Shown here in pieces: positions 8,439 through 17,281 of a DNA stretch of 64,000 nt; the first letter of the stretch is position 1; each line of letters starts with the position of its first letter. The notes under the pieces are model-generated. The model did no database searches. It saw only the letters and a program-made list of their open reading frames with translations, and was not told the DNA's origin. The position numbers were made by a program, and so were the translations under genes. Source of the DNA: Paenarthrobacter aurescens TC1 (lineage in GTDB: Bacteria; Actinomycetota; Actinomycetes; Actinomycetales; Micrococcaceae); NCBI GenBank assembly GCA_000014925.1, contig CP000474.1, positions 2,790,001-2,854,000 on the forward strand. Reading direction: 5' to 3'.

Positions 8439-8462
8439 GTGCCGCGGGAGATTGCGCGGCAC
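8439..8462. promoter_or_regulatory. perfect 8-bp inverted repeat upstream of APC permease
   Basis: GTGCCGCG and CGCGGCAC are separated by 8 bases, 18 bases upstream of the permease start and within the 234-base divergent region shared with the AraC gene. It may be an operator or a leader hairpin. No direct evidence distinguishes these. Confidence 0.5.
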
Positions 8463-8655
8463 GGTGTCTGTCATTCCGCAATCTTCCACCGCAGGGCCGC
8501 GGCGTGACTTGTCTCACACGGCAGGGTGTTTGTCGCTGCACGCAAGCACGGACGTTGGCAGGCCCCGGTGTAGAATCGTGGGCAAGCTCACGTCCGCGCC
8601 CTTGGCATTCCCGCCCTTGTGGCAGCGGCGCCGGGGGCCATGGAAAAGGAGTTTG

Positions 8656-9630
8656 ATGACCGTCGCGGCTGATACGGGCCCCGCAACCGTGGACACCATC
8701 GTGGCGGAGTCGTTCCAAGAGTGGAGCAAGGCGATCTCCAGCTCTTTCGTACCCCTGTTGGCTACGGGCCCAGGCAGTTCATCCTTCCAAGGTGCCACCT
8801 TCCACGGCATCATGCGCGCACGAGTACTGGGGCAGATCTCTGTGGTGGAAATTACGGCCGGGCCCCACACCGTCCTGCGCACACCGGAGCTGATTGCCAA
8901 GTCCACGGGGCGCTTCTTCAAGCTCAGCATCCAGCTCGCAGGATCGGGCCGCCTCATTCAGGACGAACGCGAGGCGGTGCTCCGCCCCGGTGATCTTTCC
9001 ATCTACGACACCTCCCGCCCGTATCAACTAACGTTCGACGACGACTTCCGTACTTTGGTGCTCATGTTCCCGCATGTCTTGTTGGACTTGCCGGCCGAAG
9101 CCATGGGACATGTGACCGCTTTGCGGATTCCGGGCGATGAGGGCCTGGGCGAACTCATCAGCCCCTTCCTGGTGAAACTGGCCGACAACCTCGAGGCCCT
9201 TTCCGGCACCAATGGGCTGCGGTTGGTCCACAACGCGTTGGACCTGGTCACCACACTTTTCAACGGTGAACTCGATCAATTGATCGAGACAGGCCGGGAT
9301 CCACATCTATTACTGCTGGGCCGCATCCACGACTACATTGAGGCCAACCTCGGCGATCCCGAACTCTCCCCCGGAACAATAGCCGCTGCACACTACATCT
9401 CCACGCGGCATCTGCACGACCTCTTTCAGGAAATCGGGACCACGGTGGCCTCCTCCATTCGTCAACGCCGACTCGAACGGTGCCGGCGGGACCTCAGGGA
9501 TCCTGTGCTGGCAGATCGACCTGTGACGGCCATCGCGGCGCGGTGGGGGTTCACCGATGCCGCCCATTTCAGCCGTATTTTCCGCGCGGCTTTTGGAAAC
9601 TCCCCCACCGGCTACCGCAACAGCCACTGA
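8656..9630 (+). CDS. AraC-family transcriptional regulator
   Basis: A 324-residue regulator: an N-terminal cupin-like AraC-binding domain (residues about 20-200, including LRPGDLSIYDTSRPYQ) and a C-terminal double helix-turn-helix with ISTRHLHDLFQEIG and the signature TAIAARWGFTDAAHFSRIFRAAFGNSP split over the last 45 residues. The layout resembles FeaR-type regulators of amine or aromatic catabolism. AAGGAG four bases before ATG 8656 fixes the start. The divergent permease and the convergent sulfatase operon are both possible targets; the permease is the better guess. Confidence 0.87.
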   Translation: MTVAADTGPATVDTIVAESFQEWSKAISSSFVPLLATGPGSSSFQGATFHGIMRARVLGQISVVEITAGPHTVLRTPELIAKSTGRFFKLSIQLAGSGRLIQDEREAVLRPGDLSIYDTSRPYQLTFDDDFRTLVLMFPHVLLDLPAEAMGHVTALRIPGDEGLGELISPFLVKLADNLEALSGTNGLRLVHNALDLVTTLFNGELDQLIETGRDPHLLLLGRIHDYIEANLGDPELSPGTIAAAHYISTRHLHDLFQEIGTTVASSIRQRRLERCRRDLRDPVLADRPVTAIAARWGFTDAAHFSRIFRAAFGNSPTGYRNSH

Positions 9631-9676
9631 CGGCGCGCTGGACCAACAAACCCAGCGGCCGTCATCGAGCTGATGG

Positions 9677-11287
9677 CTACGCCGCCGCCGTCGGAGCCGT
9701 GCCCTGATCCGCAAGGGCTGCCATCTCTTCGAGCATGGTCCGCAACAGCCTGTCTTCCAATCCGGCGTAAGCAGGATCTCCCGCACGGTTGACCAGCTCC
9801 CCGGGGTCTTCGCCATGATCGTACAGTTCCGTGATCCCGGTGCCGAAGTAGCGGGTCAGCCTGCCCTCAAAGGTGATGACCGTACGCATACGGACAGGTC
9901 CTGGCAGTCCATCCAAGCCAAATGGTTGCTCTTCCTCCACCAGGAGCGAGTCCCGATGATGCTCGGTGTCCCCCTGAAGGAGCGGCACAAGGGAGCGTCC
10001 CTGAATTCCCCTATACCCCTTGGAGCCGGCGAGCTCAAGAAGGGTCGGGGCCAGGTCCGCACTGGAAACCAAGGCTTTAGCGCGCCGGGGTGGGGTGCCC
10101 GGAAGGTGCACCACCAACGGAACGTTGGTCACGGCGCGGTAGTGGACAAAATGCTTGAGCATGAGGCCGTGGTCCCCAAAGAGATCGCCATGATCGCTGG
10201 TGAACACCACAATGGTGTCGTCGGCCAGTCCTTGGCGGTCCAGCTCGTCCAGTATCCGACCAATGTGCTCGTCCATCATGGTGATCAGGCCGTACTGGGC
10301 GGCCGCCGCGAACCTGTACTGTTCCTCCGTAGCCGCCCATGTCATGGTTGGGTCCATATTCGGCTCACCGCGGTGCTCCATCATGTTCCTGACATGCTCC
10401 GGCGAGCCGGAATGGTCCTGCTCGAAGCCCAGCGGGAGCGGCAGATCCTTTGGGTTGTAAAGGTCTGAATAGCCTGCCGGTGGCGAGAACGGGTGATGCG
10501 GGTCAGGGAAGGACACGAACATGAAGAACGGCTGGTCCTGGCCGGCAGCATCCTTCAAGTGCTCGATCGCCTTCTCGCTCACATAGCTGGTGGGGTGCAC
10601 ATCAGCCGGGATGGCCGTCTGATACACCTGATCCCACCCCCCGTACGTGCTGGACGAATTTCCCGGACCTCCCAGCGTTTCGGGGTCAACGCCGCGTTCC
10701 CGGGCCCAGTGCACGTAGTGTCCTCCGGGCCGGTCCCCGTGGCCAATCACGAGGTCCACATGCTGGTAGCCGTAGTAGTCTGCCGGGAGTGGAATGAAAC
10801 GGGCATCGTGGGCGTCGCGGTTCTCCCATTGATCCCACCCCGGGGAAAGACCCTGACGGCGGGCGTCGCTGATCACGGCGTCCAGCAACAGGGGATCTGT
10901 TGCCCGGATCTCCTCGGCCTGGTGCGGCTCGAACTCCCAGCCCATGTTTTGATGGTGCAGCTTTCCCACACCCACCGTCCGGTAACCACCCGCCCCAAGG
11001 GATCCGGGAACTGTCCGGGTCAGCGGGTCAAGGGTGATGCCGTTGCAGCGGGTCCCGTGCGCGGAGGGCCACCTGCCGGTCATCAGGCTGGCCCGGTTAG
11101 GCATGCACGTGGGGTTGGCCACCGTCGCATTCTCGAAAACAACGCTCTTGGCTGCGAGCGCGTCCAGGTTTGGCGTCTTGACAGTGGCGTTGCCGGCGAA
11201 ACCCAGGTGGTCGGCCCGGAGCTGGTCTGCGATGATGAACAGGACATTGGGCCGGCGGTTGGCGGCTGTCCGTCGCTGCCCCGTCAT
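9677..11287 (-). CDS. type I sulfatase (formylglycine-dependent)
   Basis: A 536-residue member of the alkaline phosphatase/sulfatase superfamily. The N-terminal metal site NVLFIIADQLRADHLG and the activation motif T-C-M-P-N-R-A-S-L-M-T-G with Cys61 mark a cysteine-type sulfatase, whose Cys is converted to formylglycine by a separate enzyme. FTSDHGDLFGDHG supplies later metal ligands. No signal peptide is evident, so it should work in the cytoplasm. It is the last gene of a six-gene operon: its ATG overlaps the ATPase stop (ATGA). Context suggests desulfation of an imported sulfate ester. A phosphonate monoesterase activity is possible in this family. Confidence 0.88.
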   Translation of the reverse strand: MTGQRRTAANRRPNVLFIIADQLRADHLGFAGNATVKTPNLDALAAKSVVFENATVANPTCMPNRASLMTGRWPSAHGTRCNGITLDPLTRTVPGSLGAGGYRTVGVGKLHHQNMGWEFEPHQAEEIRATDPLLLDAVISDARRQGLSPGWDQWENRDAHDARFIPLPADYYGYQHVDLVIGHGDRPGGHYVHWARERGVDPETLGGPGNSSSTYGGWDQVYQTAIPADVHPTSYVSEKAIEHLKDAAGQDQPFFMFVSFPDPHHPFSPPAGYSDLYNPKDLPLPLGFEQDHSGSPEHVRNMMEHRGEPNMDPTMTWAATEEQYRFAAAAQYGLITMMDEHIGRILDELDRQGLADDTIVVFTSDHGDLFGDHGLMLKHFVHYRAVTNVPLVVHLPGTPPRRAKALVSSADLAPTLLELAGSKGYRGIQGRSLVPLLQGDTEHHRDSLLVEEEQPFGLDGLPGPVRMRTVITFEGRLTRYFGTGITELYDHGEDPGELVNRAGDPAYAGLEDRLLRTMLEEMAALADQGTAPTAAA

Positions 11288-12138
11288 GCGGGCCTCTTGA
11301 TGAGCGACAGCACTTCGGTTCGCTGCCGGGCGAACTCCGGCAAGGAGCGAGTAGTGATTTGATCGCGTGGTGCCGGCAATTCCACGTCCACCACCTTGAG
11401 GACGCGGGCGGGCCGGGACCCGAGGACCACTACGCGGTCCGCAAGGTAGACAGCCTCGTCGATGTCGTGGGTGACCACCAAAATAGTCATGTTGAAGTCA
11501 TTCCGGATCTTCAAGCACAGGTCCTCCAGGTCAAACCTGGTCTGTGCGTCTACTGAAGCGAACGGCTCGTCCATGATGAGGATCTCGGGCCGGTATGCCA
11601 GCGCCCGGGCGATCGCCACGCGTTGCTGCATGCCGCCGGACAACTGCCACGGATATTGGTTGTCGGCATGGGAAAGTCCGACGGCGGCCAGCGCACTATC
11701 GCAGCGCTCCTTCAGTTCCGCTGGGGGCAACTTGAGGTGCCGCAAGGGGAGGACCAGGTTCTTCCGCACGGTGAGCCATGGCATGAGCGAGCGGTTGTAG
11801 TCCTGGAACACCAGCGCCATCTCCGGTGGCGGACCGCTGATGGTTCGCCCGTCAATTGCTGCACGTCCGCTGCTTGCCGGATGAAGCCCGGCCAGGCATT
11901 TCAGGAGTGTCGTCTTTCCAACCCCTGATGGGCCGACGATGCAGACAACCTCGCCGGCATCCACGGTGAAGGTGAGGTCTTCGATGACTGTGCGTGATTT
12001 GTCGCCGCTGCCGTAGGTCTTGGCGAGGTGCGCCACGTCCAGCCGCGGTGTGGTCGCACTGATGCGGGTTTCTGGTTGCTGTGCCATGGTGGACTTTCTG
12101 TTTCGGGTGGGAAGAACCGGGACCTGCCGGGCGCTCAT
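11284..12138 (-). CDS. ABC transporter ATP-binding protein (nitrate/sulfonate/taurine type)
   Basis: A 284-residue SsuB/TauB-like ATPase. It has Walker A GPSGVGKTTLL, Q-loop VFQDYNRSLMPWLTV, signature LSGGMQQRVAIARAL, Walker B ILIMDEPFASVD and the switch histidine in VVTHDIDEA. The start at 12138 is chosen because its ATG overlaps the upstream permease stop as ATGA; an internal ATG at 12087 is the alternative. It powers the importer formed with the two upstream permeases and the THI5-like lipoprotein. Confidence 0.9.
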   Translation of the reverse strand: MSARQVPVLPTRNRKSTMAQQPETRISATTPRLDVAHLAKTYGSGDKSRTVIEDLTFTVDAGEVVCIVGPSGVGKTTLLKCLAGLHPASSGRAAIDGRTISGPPPEMALVFQDYNRSLMPWLTVRKNLVLPLRHLKLPPAELKERCDSALAAVGLSHADNQYPWQLSGGMQQRVAIARALAYRPEILIMDEPFASVDAQTRFDLEDLCLKIRNDFNMTILVVTHDIDEAVYLADRVVVLGSRPARVLKVVDVELPAPRDQITTRSLPEFARQRTEVLSLIKRPA

Positions 12139-12914
12139 GCTGCACGCGCCATGCGACGGGATCCGATGTACCAGGACAAAACCTTGCGCTTGAGAAGGCT
12201 GAACAGGATGTTGACCAGGAATCCGATGACACCCAGGAGCAGGATGCCGGCCCACATGTCAGCGGTCATGAAGCTCTGTTGTGCCAGCAAGGTCATGGCT
12301 CCGATGCCCTGCGAACTGCCGAGCATTTCGCTGGCAATCATCACGATGAAGGCCACTTGAAGGCTCACCTGCAGACCGGAGAAGATCTGGGGCATCGCCG
12401 CTGGCAGGAGGACATTGAGCACCCGTTCCTTTCGGCTGAGCCGGTAAACCCTTGCGACGTCCATGAGATCGTTGCTGACACTCCGGATGCCGTCCACTGT
12501 GGCGATCATGGTGGGGAACAACGCAGCCAAGGCAATGCTGGTTACGCGCATTTGCGTACCGAAGCCGATGAGGGAGATGAAGATCGGCACCAAGGCCACG
12601 GGAGGTATACCGCGCAGGAAGTGGATCAACGGATCGATCATCCACCGGGCCGGAGGGACCAGCGCCGTGACGAACCCGACCCCGATGCCGGCCACCGCTG
12701 CGATGGCGAAGCCCAGGAACAGGTTTCCCAAGCTGAGAAGGACATCTGACTGGAAGTGGTCGAACAGCCACAGTTCCTGAAAACGGATGAGGATGGTTTC
12801 CAGCGGAGGAAAGAAAGGATCGGCGGAGTTGGCGGATAGGAACCACCATGCCGCAAGCAGCAGCACCGGAGTTCCTGCGCCGATCACCCAGTTTCGTATT
12901 GCGACGTTTCTCAT
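12135..12914 (-). CDS. ABC transporter permease (SsuC/TauC-like)
   Basis: A 259-residue integral membrane protein with about six helices. The EAA-type cytoplasmic loop is visible as ARVYRLSRKERVLNVLLPAAMPQIFSGLQ. N-terminal VIGAGTPVLLLAAWWFLS and FPPLETIL are typical of sulfonate/nitrate/taurine permeases. Start and stop overlap the neighbouring genes (TGATG upstream and ATGA downstream), which indicates translational coupling in the operon. It likely forms a heterodimer with the following permease. Confidence 0.9.
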   Translation of the reverse strand: MRNVAIRNWVIGAGTPVLLLAAWWFLSANSADPFFPPLETILIRFQELWLFDHFQSDVLLSLGNLFLGFAIAAVAGIGVGFVTALVPPARWMIDPLIHFLRGIPPVALVPIFISLIGFGTQMRVTSIALAALFPTMIATVDGIRSVSNDLMDVARVYRLSRKERVLNVLLPAAMPQIFSGLQVSLQVAFIVMIASEMLGSSQGIGAMTLLAQQSFMTADMWAGILLLGVIGFLVNILFSLLKRKVLSWYIGSRRMARAA

Positions 12915-13687
12915 CAGGGCACCACTTCCCGGTAGGACTCATGCCAGTGCAGAACCCGGCGCTCGGCCAACCGGGTAGCACCTTGGAACAACAGACCCAG
13001 AACACCGAGGACAATTACCAATCCGTAAAGACTGGCGTAGTCACCTGCCGCTTGTGCCTGGTAAATGCTTTGGCCCAGGCCCGGGCCACCGCCGAGGAGG
13101 CCTGCCACCACCGTGACCACCAAAGCGGCAGGAGCTGCCACCCGCATAGCCGTACCGATGTAGGGCATGGCACTGGGCAAAACCACCCGTGCCAGAATTT
13201 CTCCTTCGCCCATGCCGTAGGAGCGGGCAGTATCGCGCGCCACGGGGTCGGTGCCCTGCACGCCGTCAACGGTTTGCATGATGATGGGGAGCAGGCATCC
13301 GAACACCACCAGGAAAAGCGCCATCTCAGCAGTAGGACCAAGCACCAGCACCGCTAGGGGGAGGATAACGATCGGCGGGACTGGTTTCAGGAATTCCAAC
13401 ACGGCCAAGGTGGCATACCGGACGGATTCGAAGCTGCCTATCAGCAATCCGAGGACTACTCCCGCCAAGGCCGCCAAAGCCAACGCGAGCAATGCGATGC
13501 CAATGGTGGCGCCAAGGGCGGACCAGAAAGTGCCTGTACCCAGAATGGTCGCGAGGGTGGTGAACACTGTTGTGGCCAGTGGGAGCGCGTTTCCTGCCAC
13601 GTTGGCCGTCGCCAGGACCTGCCAGATGACAAGGGCTCCGGCGATGCCCAAGGCGCTGAACGCATAGGGGCGGATGGATGCTTTCAT
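12914..13687 (-). CDS. ABC transporter permease (SsuC/TauC-like)
   Basis: A 257-residue permease, paralogous to its neighbour. The EAA loop reads ARSYGMGEGEILARVVLPSAMPYIGTAM, and FLKPVPPIVILPLAVLVLGPT precedes it. About six hydrophobic helices are seen. Two different permease genes in tandem suggest a heterodimeric channel rather than the SsuC homodimer. The gene lies 26 bases after the binding-protein gene in the minus-strand operon. Confidence 0.9.
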   Translation of the reverse strand: MKASIRPYAFSALGIAGALVIWQVLATANVAGNALPLATTVFTTLATILGTGTFWSALGATIGIALLALALAALAGVVLGLLIGSFESVRYATLAVLEFLKPVPPIVILPLAVLVLGPTAEMALFLVVFGCLLPIIMQTVDGVQGTDPVARDTARSYGMGEGEILARVVLPSAMPYIGTAMRVAAPAALVVTVVAGLLGGGPGLGQSIYQAQAAGDYASLYGLVIVLGVLGLLFQGATRLAERRVLHWHESYREVVP

Positions 13688-13713
13688 GATGAATCTCCCA
13701 TGTCGCTTACGGC

Positions 13714-14706
13714 CTACTTGCCGAAAATTACGTCAGCCGGCAGCTTCACAGGTGCACTCAGGAAGCCGAGCTCAGCGAGGTTTTTGTTGGCGCGTTCGAT
13801 GTCCTCGAGGCGTACCTCTTCGGGCCAGTAGTTCACGGCACCGGATTTCACGACCTCCAGCGGAGTCTTGGTGATTTCGGCGCTGAGCTGCTGTGCTTCA
13901 TCGATGTGGCCGTTGGCGTATGCGTTCGCCTTGTAGATGGCCGTCTTGAACCCCTCCAACGCCTTCTCCTTGGACTTCACCGTGTTCGCCCCTGACACCC
14001 AGAGGCCAATCGCGCCCTGTTCAAAGAACTCGACGCCGGGCGAGGCCAGAAGCCTGTTGCCTTCTGACGCGGCCTTGGACGTGAATGGGGCAACCAGGGA
14101 TGCCGCATCGACTCGTCCGGAGTTCAACGATTGGAGTGCCGATGACGGATCGAGGACCATCCAATTCACCTTGGCGGGGTCCCCGCCGTCGTCCTTGACG
14201 AGCTTGCTGACTGTAACCTCCAGCTGTGCCTTGCGGGCTGGAACACTGACGCTCTTTCCTTCCAGGTCCTTCGGCCGGTTGATGGTGGACCCCTGCTGCA
14301 CCAGGAGGCCGGTGTCATCCACGCGGTTGAGGTCCGCCCCCTCACTAGCCCCGTCCTTGTAGCCATCGGCTGCGGCGATGATCTTGAGCGGTACGTTCTG
14401 GCTCAATGCATTCAAAAGCGGGATGGAGGGAGTGTAGGTGAGATCAATCTGACCGCTCTGGGCAGCTGCAATACCGGCAGGCGGGTTGGCAATGACAGAA
14501 ATCTCGACGTTGAGACCCTGTTCCTTGAAATAGCCTTTGTCAGCCGCGAGGCGGATACCGGCGTCCGAACCTATACCGATGGTTCCCACCTTGAGGGTGG
14601 TGGTCCCGTCCGCAGCGGGGGCGGTGGCTGGGCCGGAACCGCCACCGCAGGCGGACAACGTCATGGACAAAACTGCGGCCAGGGCCAAGGGAATGGTGCG
14701 TCGCAT
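13714..14706 (-). CDS. ABC transporter substrate-binding lipoprotein (SsuA/THI5-like)
   Basis: A 330-residue secreted lipoprotein. The signal peptide RRTIPLALAAVLSMTLSAC ends in an LSAC lipobox with Cys20, so the mature protein is membrane anchored. The domain begins LKVGTIGIGSDAGIRLAADKG and has the NMT1/SsuA features GYFKEQGLNVEI, GQIDLTY and LEGKSVSVPARKA. Family ligands include sulfonates, nitrate, taurine and thiamine precursors; the ligand here is unknown. The linked sulfatase and amidohydrolase suggest a sulfated or amide-containing compound, which is inference. Confidence 0.9.
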   Translation of the reverse strand: MRRTIPLALAAVLSMTLSACGGGSGPATAPAADGTTTLKVGTIGIGSDAGIRLAADKGYFKEQGLNVEISVIANPPAGIAAAQSGQIDLTYTPSIPLLNALSQNVPLKIIAAADGYKDGASEGADLNRVDDTGLLVQQGSTINRPKDLEGKSVSVPARKAQLEVTVSKLVKDDGGDPAKVNWMVLDPSSALQSLNSGRVDAASLVAPFTSKAASEGNRLLASPGVEFFEQGAIGLWVSGANTVKSKEKALEGFKTAIYKANAYANGHIDEAQQLSAEITKTPLEVVKSGAVNYWPEEVRLEDIERANKNLAELGFLSAPVKLPADVIFGK

Positions 14707-14765
14707 GGTGCTCCTTGAATCACGAATGGTTGGAAGGGAAATGTTCTGTCTGGTTGATTGGTGGC

Positions 14766-16463
14766 CTACGCTGATCGGTGGACTACGCGGCCACCGCTCA
14801 GGGTGAGCCTGACCTCAGTGTCGAGGAGCTTTTCAATGTCCTCGTCCACCGGCCAAGGGTTGGAGAGCAAGCACAAATCTGCTGTCATCCCGGGTGTCAA
14901 AGCACCCTTGAAGTGCTCCGCGTGGTCTTGCCAGGCAGCGTTGGTGGTCATGGCAGCCAACGCCTGCAAGCCAGTAATCCGCTCCGGATCCTGCGGACTG
15001 CCTGGCTGGGAACGAGTGGCTCGGCGGACGGCTGCCACCACGGTTCGCCGCCAATCGGTACTGGTGACGGGAGCATCCGAGGCAAGGTTGACATGAACTC
15101 CGGCTCCCAGTGCTGACTTCAGGGGCTGGTGCCGGGAGAAACGATCCTCACCGAGGACCTGGCGCATGATGTCACCGGCCTCTTGGCGGATGAGGGGGTT
15201 GGTGCTGTAACCAATGCCGTGGGAAGCCATGGAGTGAAGTGTCCCGAGATCATCGAAGGCCCCATGGATGATGTAGTGGCGATTCCCTGATGACATTGAA
15301 TGCGCCGCGGCTCCGACAGCTGCTGCGATGATCGCTTCAACGGCGGCTGCGGCGGCTGCGTCCCCTGTGGCGTGGACCCCTGCTTGCAACCCGGCGTCGT
15401 TGATGAGCCCCAGTATTTTGTGCAGCTCCGCAACCCGCTCGGCGTCAGTGGCTCCCTGGATCACCAGGCTGCCGTGCGTGCATGCCTTGCCATACGGTTC
15501 ACTCATCCACGAGGTGCCGCTGCGGGGGATACCATCGGCGAAGATTTTGACACCCGCGATCCGCAGCTGCTCAGGATTGATACCGCGGTTCAGGTAGGTA
15601 GCGGCAAGTCCGCTGCGCAGGCCTGCCTCAACCGCCCTGGCATTGGCTCCCCCGGTTCCCGCGAAGAGCATCAGGACGTTGATCCTCAGCGTCAGTTGGT
15701 TCGCCTCGGCGAGATCGCCCAGCAACTCCAGTGCCGCCGTCGAACCTGCACCATCCATGAGTCCGGCGCTTGCCGGACCCAGGCCAGGATCGGTGAGGGA
15801 GGTGATACCGAGTGCATGCAGCTGCTCCTGCAAGGCAAGCAGAGCCGGCCGCAAGGTGGATTCGGGAACCGGCGGCATTGCCCGCGAGAGAAGTTCCATA
15901 GCTCCGTCCTGGAGCAGGCCGGAGGGGCTGCCGTCGGAAGTCCTCGCCACCACGCCGCCGTGAACATCCGGCGTCGCGGCGTCAACGCCTGCCCTTCTCA
16001 GCGCTTCCCGGTTGGCCAGCAACTGGTGCCCTGTACTGTCGAACGCCACTACGGGGGTTTCCGGCCTGACTTCGAGCAGGAATCCTTGGGCCGGGCCCAG
16101 CAGGGCTTCGTCCCAGCCATGGGCACGTACCCAGCCGTCCTCACCCGCAGGCGCTGCCTCCAGGACGTCGACGACGGCCGCCCAATCAGGCGCCGCGGCC
16201 GGATCCAGTCGGGTATAGCCGTAGGCGGCCATGGCCGCGGAGACGAAATGCAGGTGAGCATCGTTGATGCCGGGGATGACCGCCCCTCCGGCGGCGTCGA
16301 TAACCTGCGTGTCGGGGCCAATCGACGGGCTCACCGCGTGGTGGCCCAGCGCCGCAACGCGGCCGCCCTTGACAGCGACGGCATCGCTCACGTGATGTGG
16401 TGCCGCTGGGTCCATGGTGTGGACCGAGGCATTCACGATCACCAGATCAGCGAAATCTTCCAT
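14766..16463 (-). CDS. amidohydrolase, YtcJ-like
   Basis: A 565-residue metal-dependent hydrolase of the amidohydrolase_3 group. It starts with the N-terminal beta domain (DLVIVNASVHTMDP, VAVKGGRVAALG), followed by VIPGINDAHLHF carrying the HxH metal motif, a mid-protein GVKIFADG, GVHATGDAAA and the late SDAPVT. It ends with the beta strand CLLSNPWP. Relatives hydrolyse N-acyl or formyl amides and other small substrates. GAGGAG precedes ATG 16463. It is the promoter-proximal gene of the sulfatase operon and is divergent from a TetR gene. Confidence 0.87.
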   Translation of the reverse strand: MEDFADLVIVNASVHTMDPAAPHHVSDAVAVKGGRVAALGHHAVSPSIGPDTQVIDAAGGAVIPGINDAHLHFVSAAMAAYGYTRLDPAAAPDWAAVVDVLEAAPAGEDGWVRAHGWDEALLGPAQGFLLEVRPETPVVAFDSTGHQLLANREALRRAGVDAATPDVHGGVVARTSDGSPSGLLQDGAMELLSRAMPPVPESTLRPALLALQEQLHALGITSLTDPGLGPASAGLMDGAGSTAALELLGDLAEANQLTLRINVLMLFAGTGGANARAVEAGLRSGLAATYLNRGINPEQLRIAGVKIFADGIPRSGTSWMSEPYGKACTHGSLVIQGATDAERVAELHKILGLINDAGLQAGVHATGDAAAAAAVEAIIAAAVGAAAHSMSSGNRHYIIHGAFDDLGTLHSMASHGIGYSTNPLIRQEAGDIMRQVLGEDRFSRHQPLKSALGAGVHVNLASDAPVTSTDWRRTVVAAVRRATRSQPGSPQDPERITGLQALAAMTTNAAWQDHAEHFKGALTPGMTADLCLLSNPWPVDEDIEKLLDTEVRLTLSGGRVVHRSA

Positions 16464-16524
16464 CGGTTCTCCTCAGGTCACAGCATCCAAAATGTGATGC
16501 AGACAACGTTCCTGAAAGAAGTAT

Positions 16525-16548
16525 GTCGCTTGACTGGGTCACTTGACT
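16525..16548. promoter_or_regulatory. direct repeat, candidate TetR operator
   Basis: GTCGCTTGACT and GTCACTTGACT (10 of 11 identical) lie 13 bases apart in the 206-base region between the divergent amidohydrolase operon and TetR genes. Within them TGAC-tgg-GTCA is also an inverted repeat. A TTGAC hexamer recurs a third time just downstream, followed by TAAAAT. The regulator is the natural candidate to bind here. Confidence 0.5.
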
Positions 16549-16669
16549 AGGTTTTGACGTAAAATTTTTTTCGGAGGTCTTTTCCACCTCCCCGGCACGG
16601 CCGAAACGACGCCACGGCGGATAGCGCCTACGATCGATGAGACCGCCTGAAAGAGAAGAAGGTGCATGA

Positions 16670-17281
16670 ATGGCCAGGGTTCCCGCTGAGGAAAGGCGGC
16701 TGCAGTTCGTCGAGGCCGCAGCAAGGGTGATCGCCCAGGACGGCCTCGCCTCTGCAACCACACGACGAATCGCCAGTGAAGCCGAAGCCCCGCTTGCGGC
16801 ACTGCACTACTGTTTCCGGAGCAAGGACGAGCTCCTTGAAGAGGTCTATAACTTCCTCAGCAGGGACTACGCCAAGGCCCTGGAGCCTGTGGCTGATCCT
16901 GGAATGGGATTGCGCCACATGGTGGGTGTCCATGCCAGACGCATCTGGAGCCGTATGCTGGAAAACCCCCATGAGCAGGTCACAACTTTCGAACTGCTGC
17001 TTCGGCGCTTCCGCGTAGAGGCCGAAGACCAGCCGCAGGCCTTGCTCATGAACCGCTCCATGTACGACGGCTGGGTCAACTCAACGCTGGAGCTGTTCCG
17101 TGCAGCCGCGGAAGCCGCCGGCGAACCTGTCCCCGCCAATCTGGAGGACATCACGCGCATGTTCATTTCCGGGATCGACGGCATCAGCATGCAGCATTTG
17201 GCCGACCCCGACGACGAACGGTCACTCCGGTTGGTGGAACTCATGGCCTCGTCCCTCGCCGGAGCGCTCCACTACGACTGA
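16670..17281 (+). CDS. TetR-family transcriptional regulator
   Basis: A 203-residue regulator. The N-terminal helix-turn-helix reads FVEAAARVIAQDGLASATTRRIASEAEAPLAALHYCF across residues 10-46 (the AcrR/TetR pattern), with an all-helical ligand domain after it. GAAGAAGG before ATG 16670 supports the start. It is divergent from the amidohydrolase-ABC-sulfatase operon, which it probably controls, and its last 10 bases overlap the end of the convergent MFS gene. Confidence 0.87.
   Translation: MARVPAEERRLQFVEAAARVIAQDGLASATTRRIASEAEAPLAALHYCFRSKDELLEEVYNFLSRDYAKALEPVADPGMGLRHMVGVHARRIWSRMLENPHEQVTTFELLLRRFRVEAEDQPQALLMNRSMYDGWVNSTLELFRAAAEAAGEPVPANLEDITRMFISGIDGISMQHLADPDDERSLRLVELMASSLAGALHYD

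Noticed and set aside
8425-8655. N-terminal extension of the AraC regulator
   Set aside because: The extra 77 codons have no conserved features, run across the divergent promoter region, and lack the AAGGAG that precedes ATG 8656.
8422-8718. N-terminal extension of the APC permease
   Set aside because: It would overlap the AraC gene; ATG 8421 has AGGAG at normal spacing and begins the membrane protein sensibly.
15300-16550. 416-codon open frame opposite the amidohydrolase
   Set aside because: No domain or ribosome site; the amidohydrolase motifs are intact on the minus strand.
9677-17281. Catabolic region as a mobile island
   Set aside because: No integrase, transposase, tRNA edge or flanking repeats are visible, and base composition looks like the surroundings.
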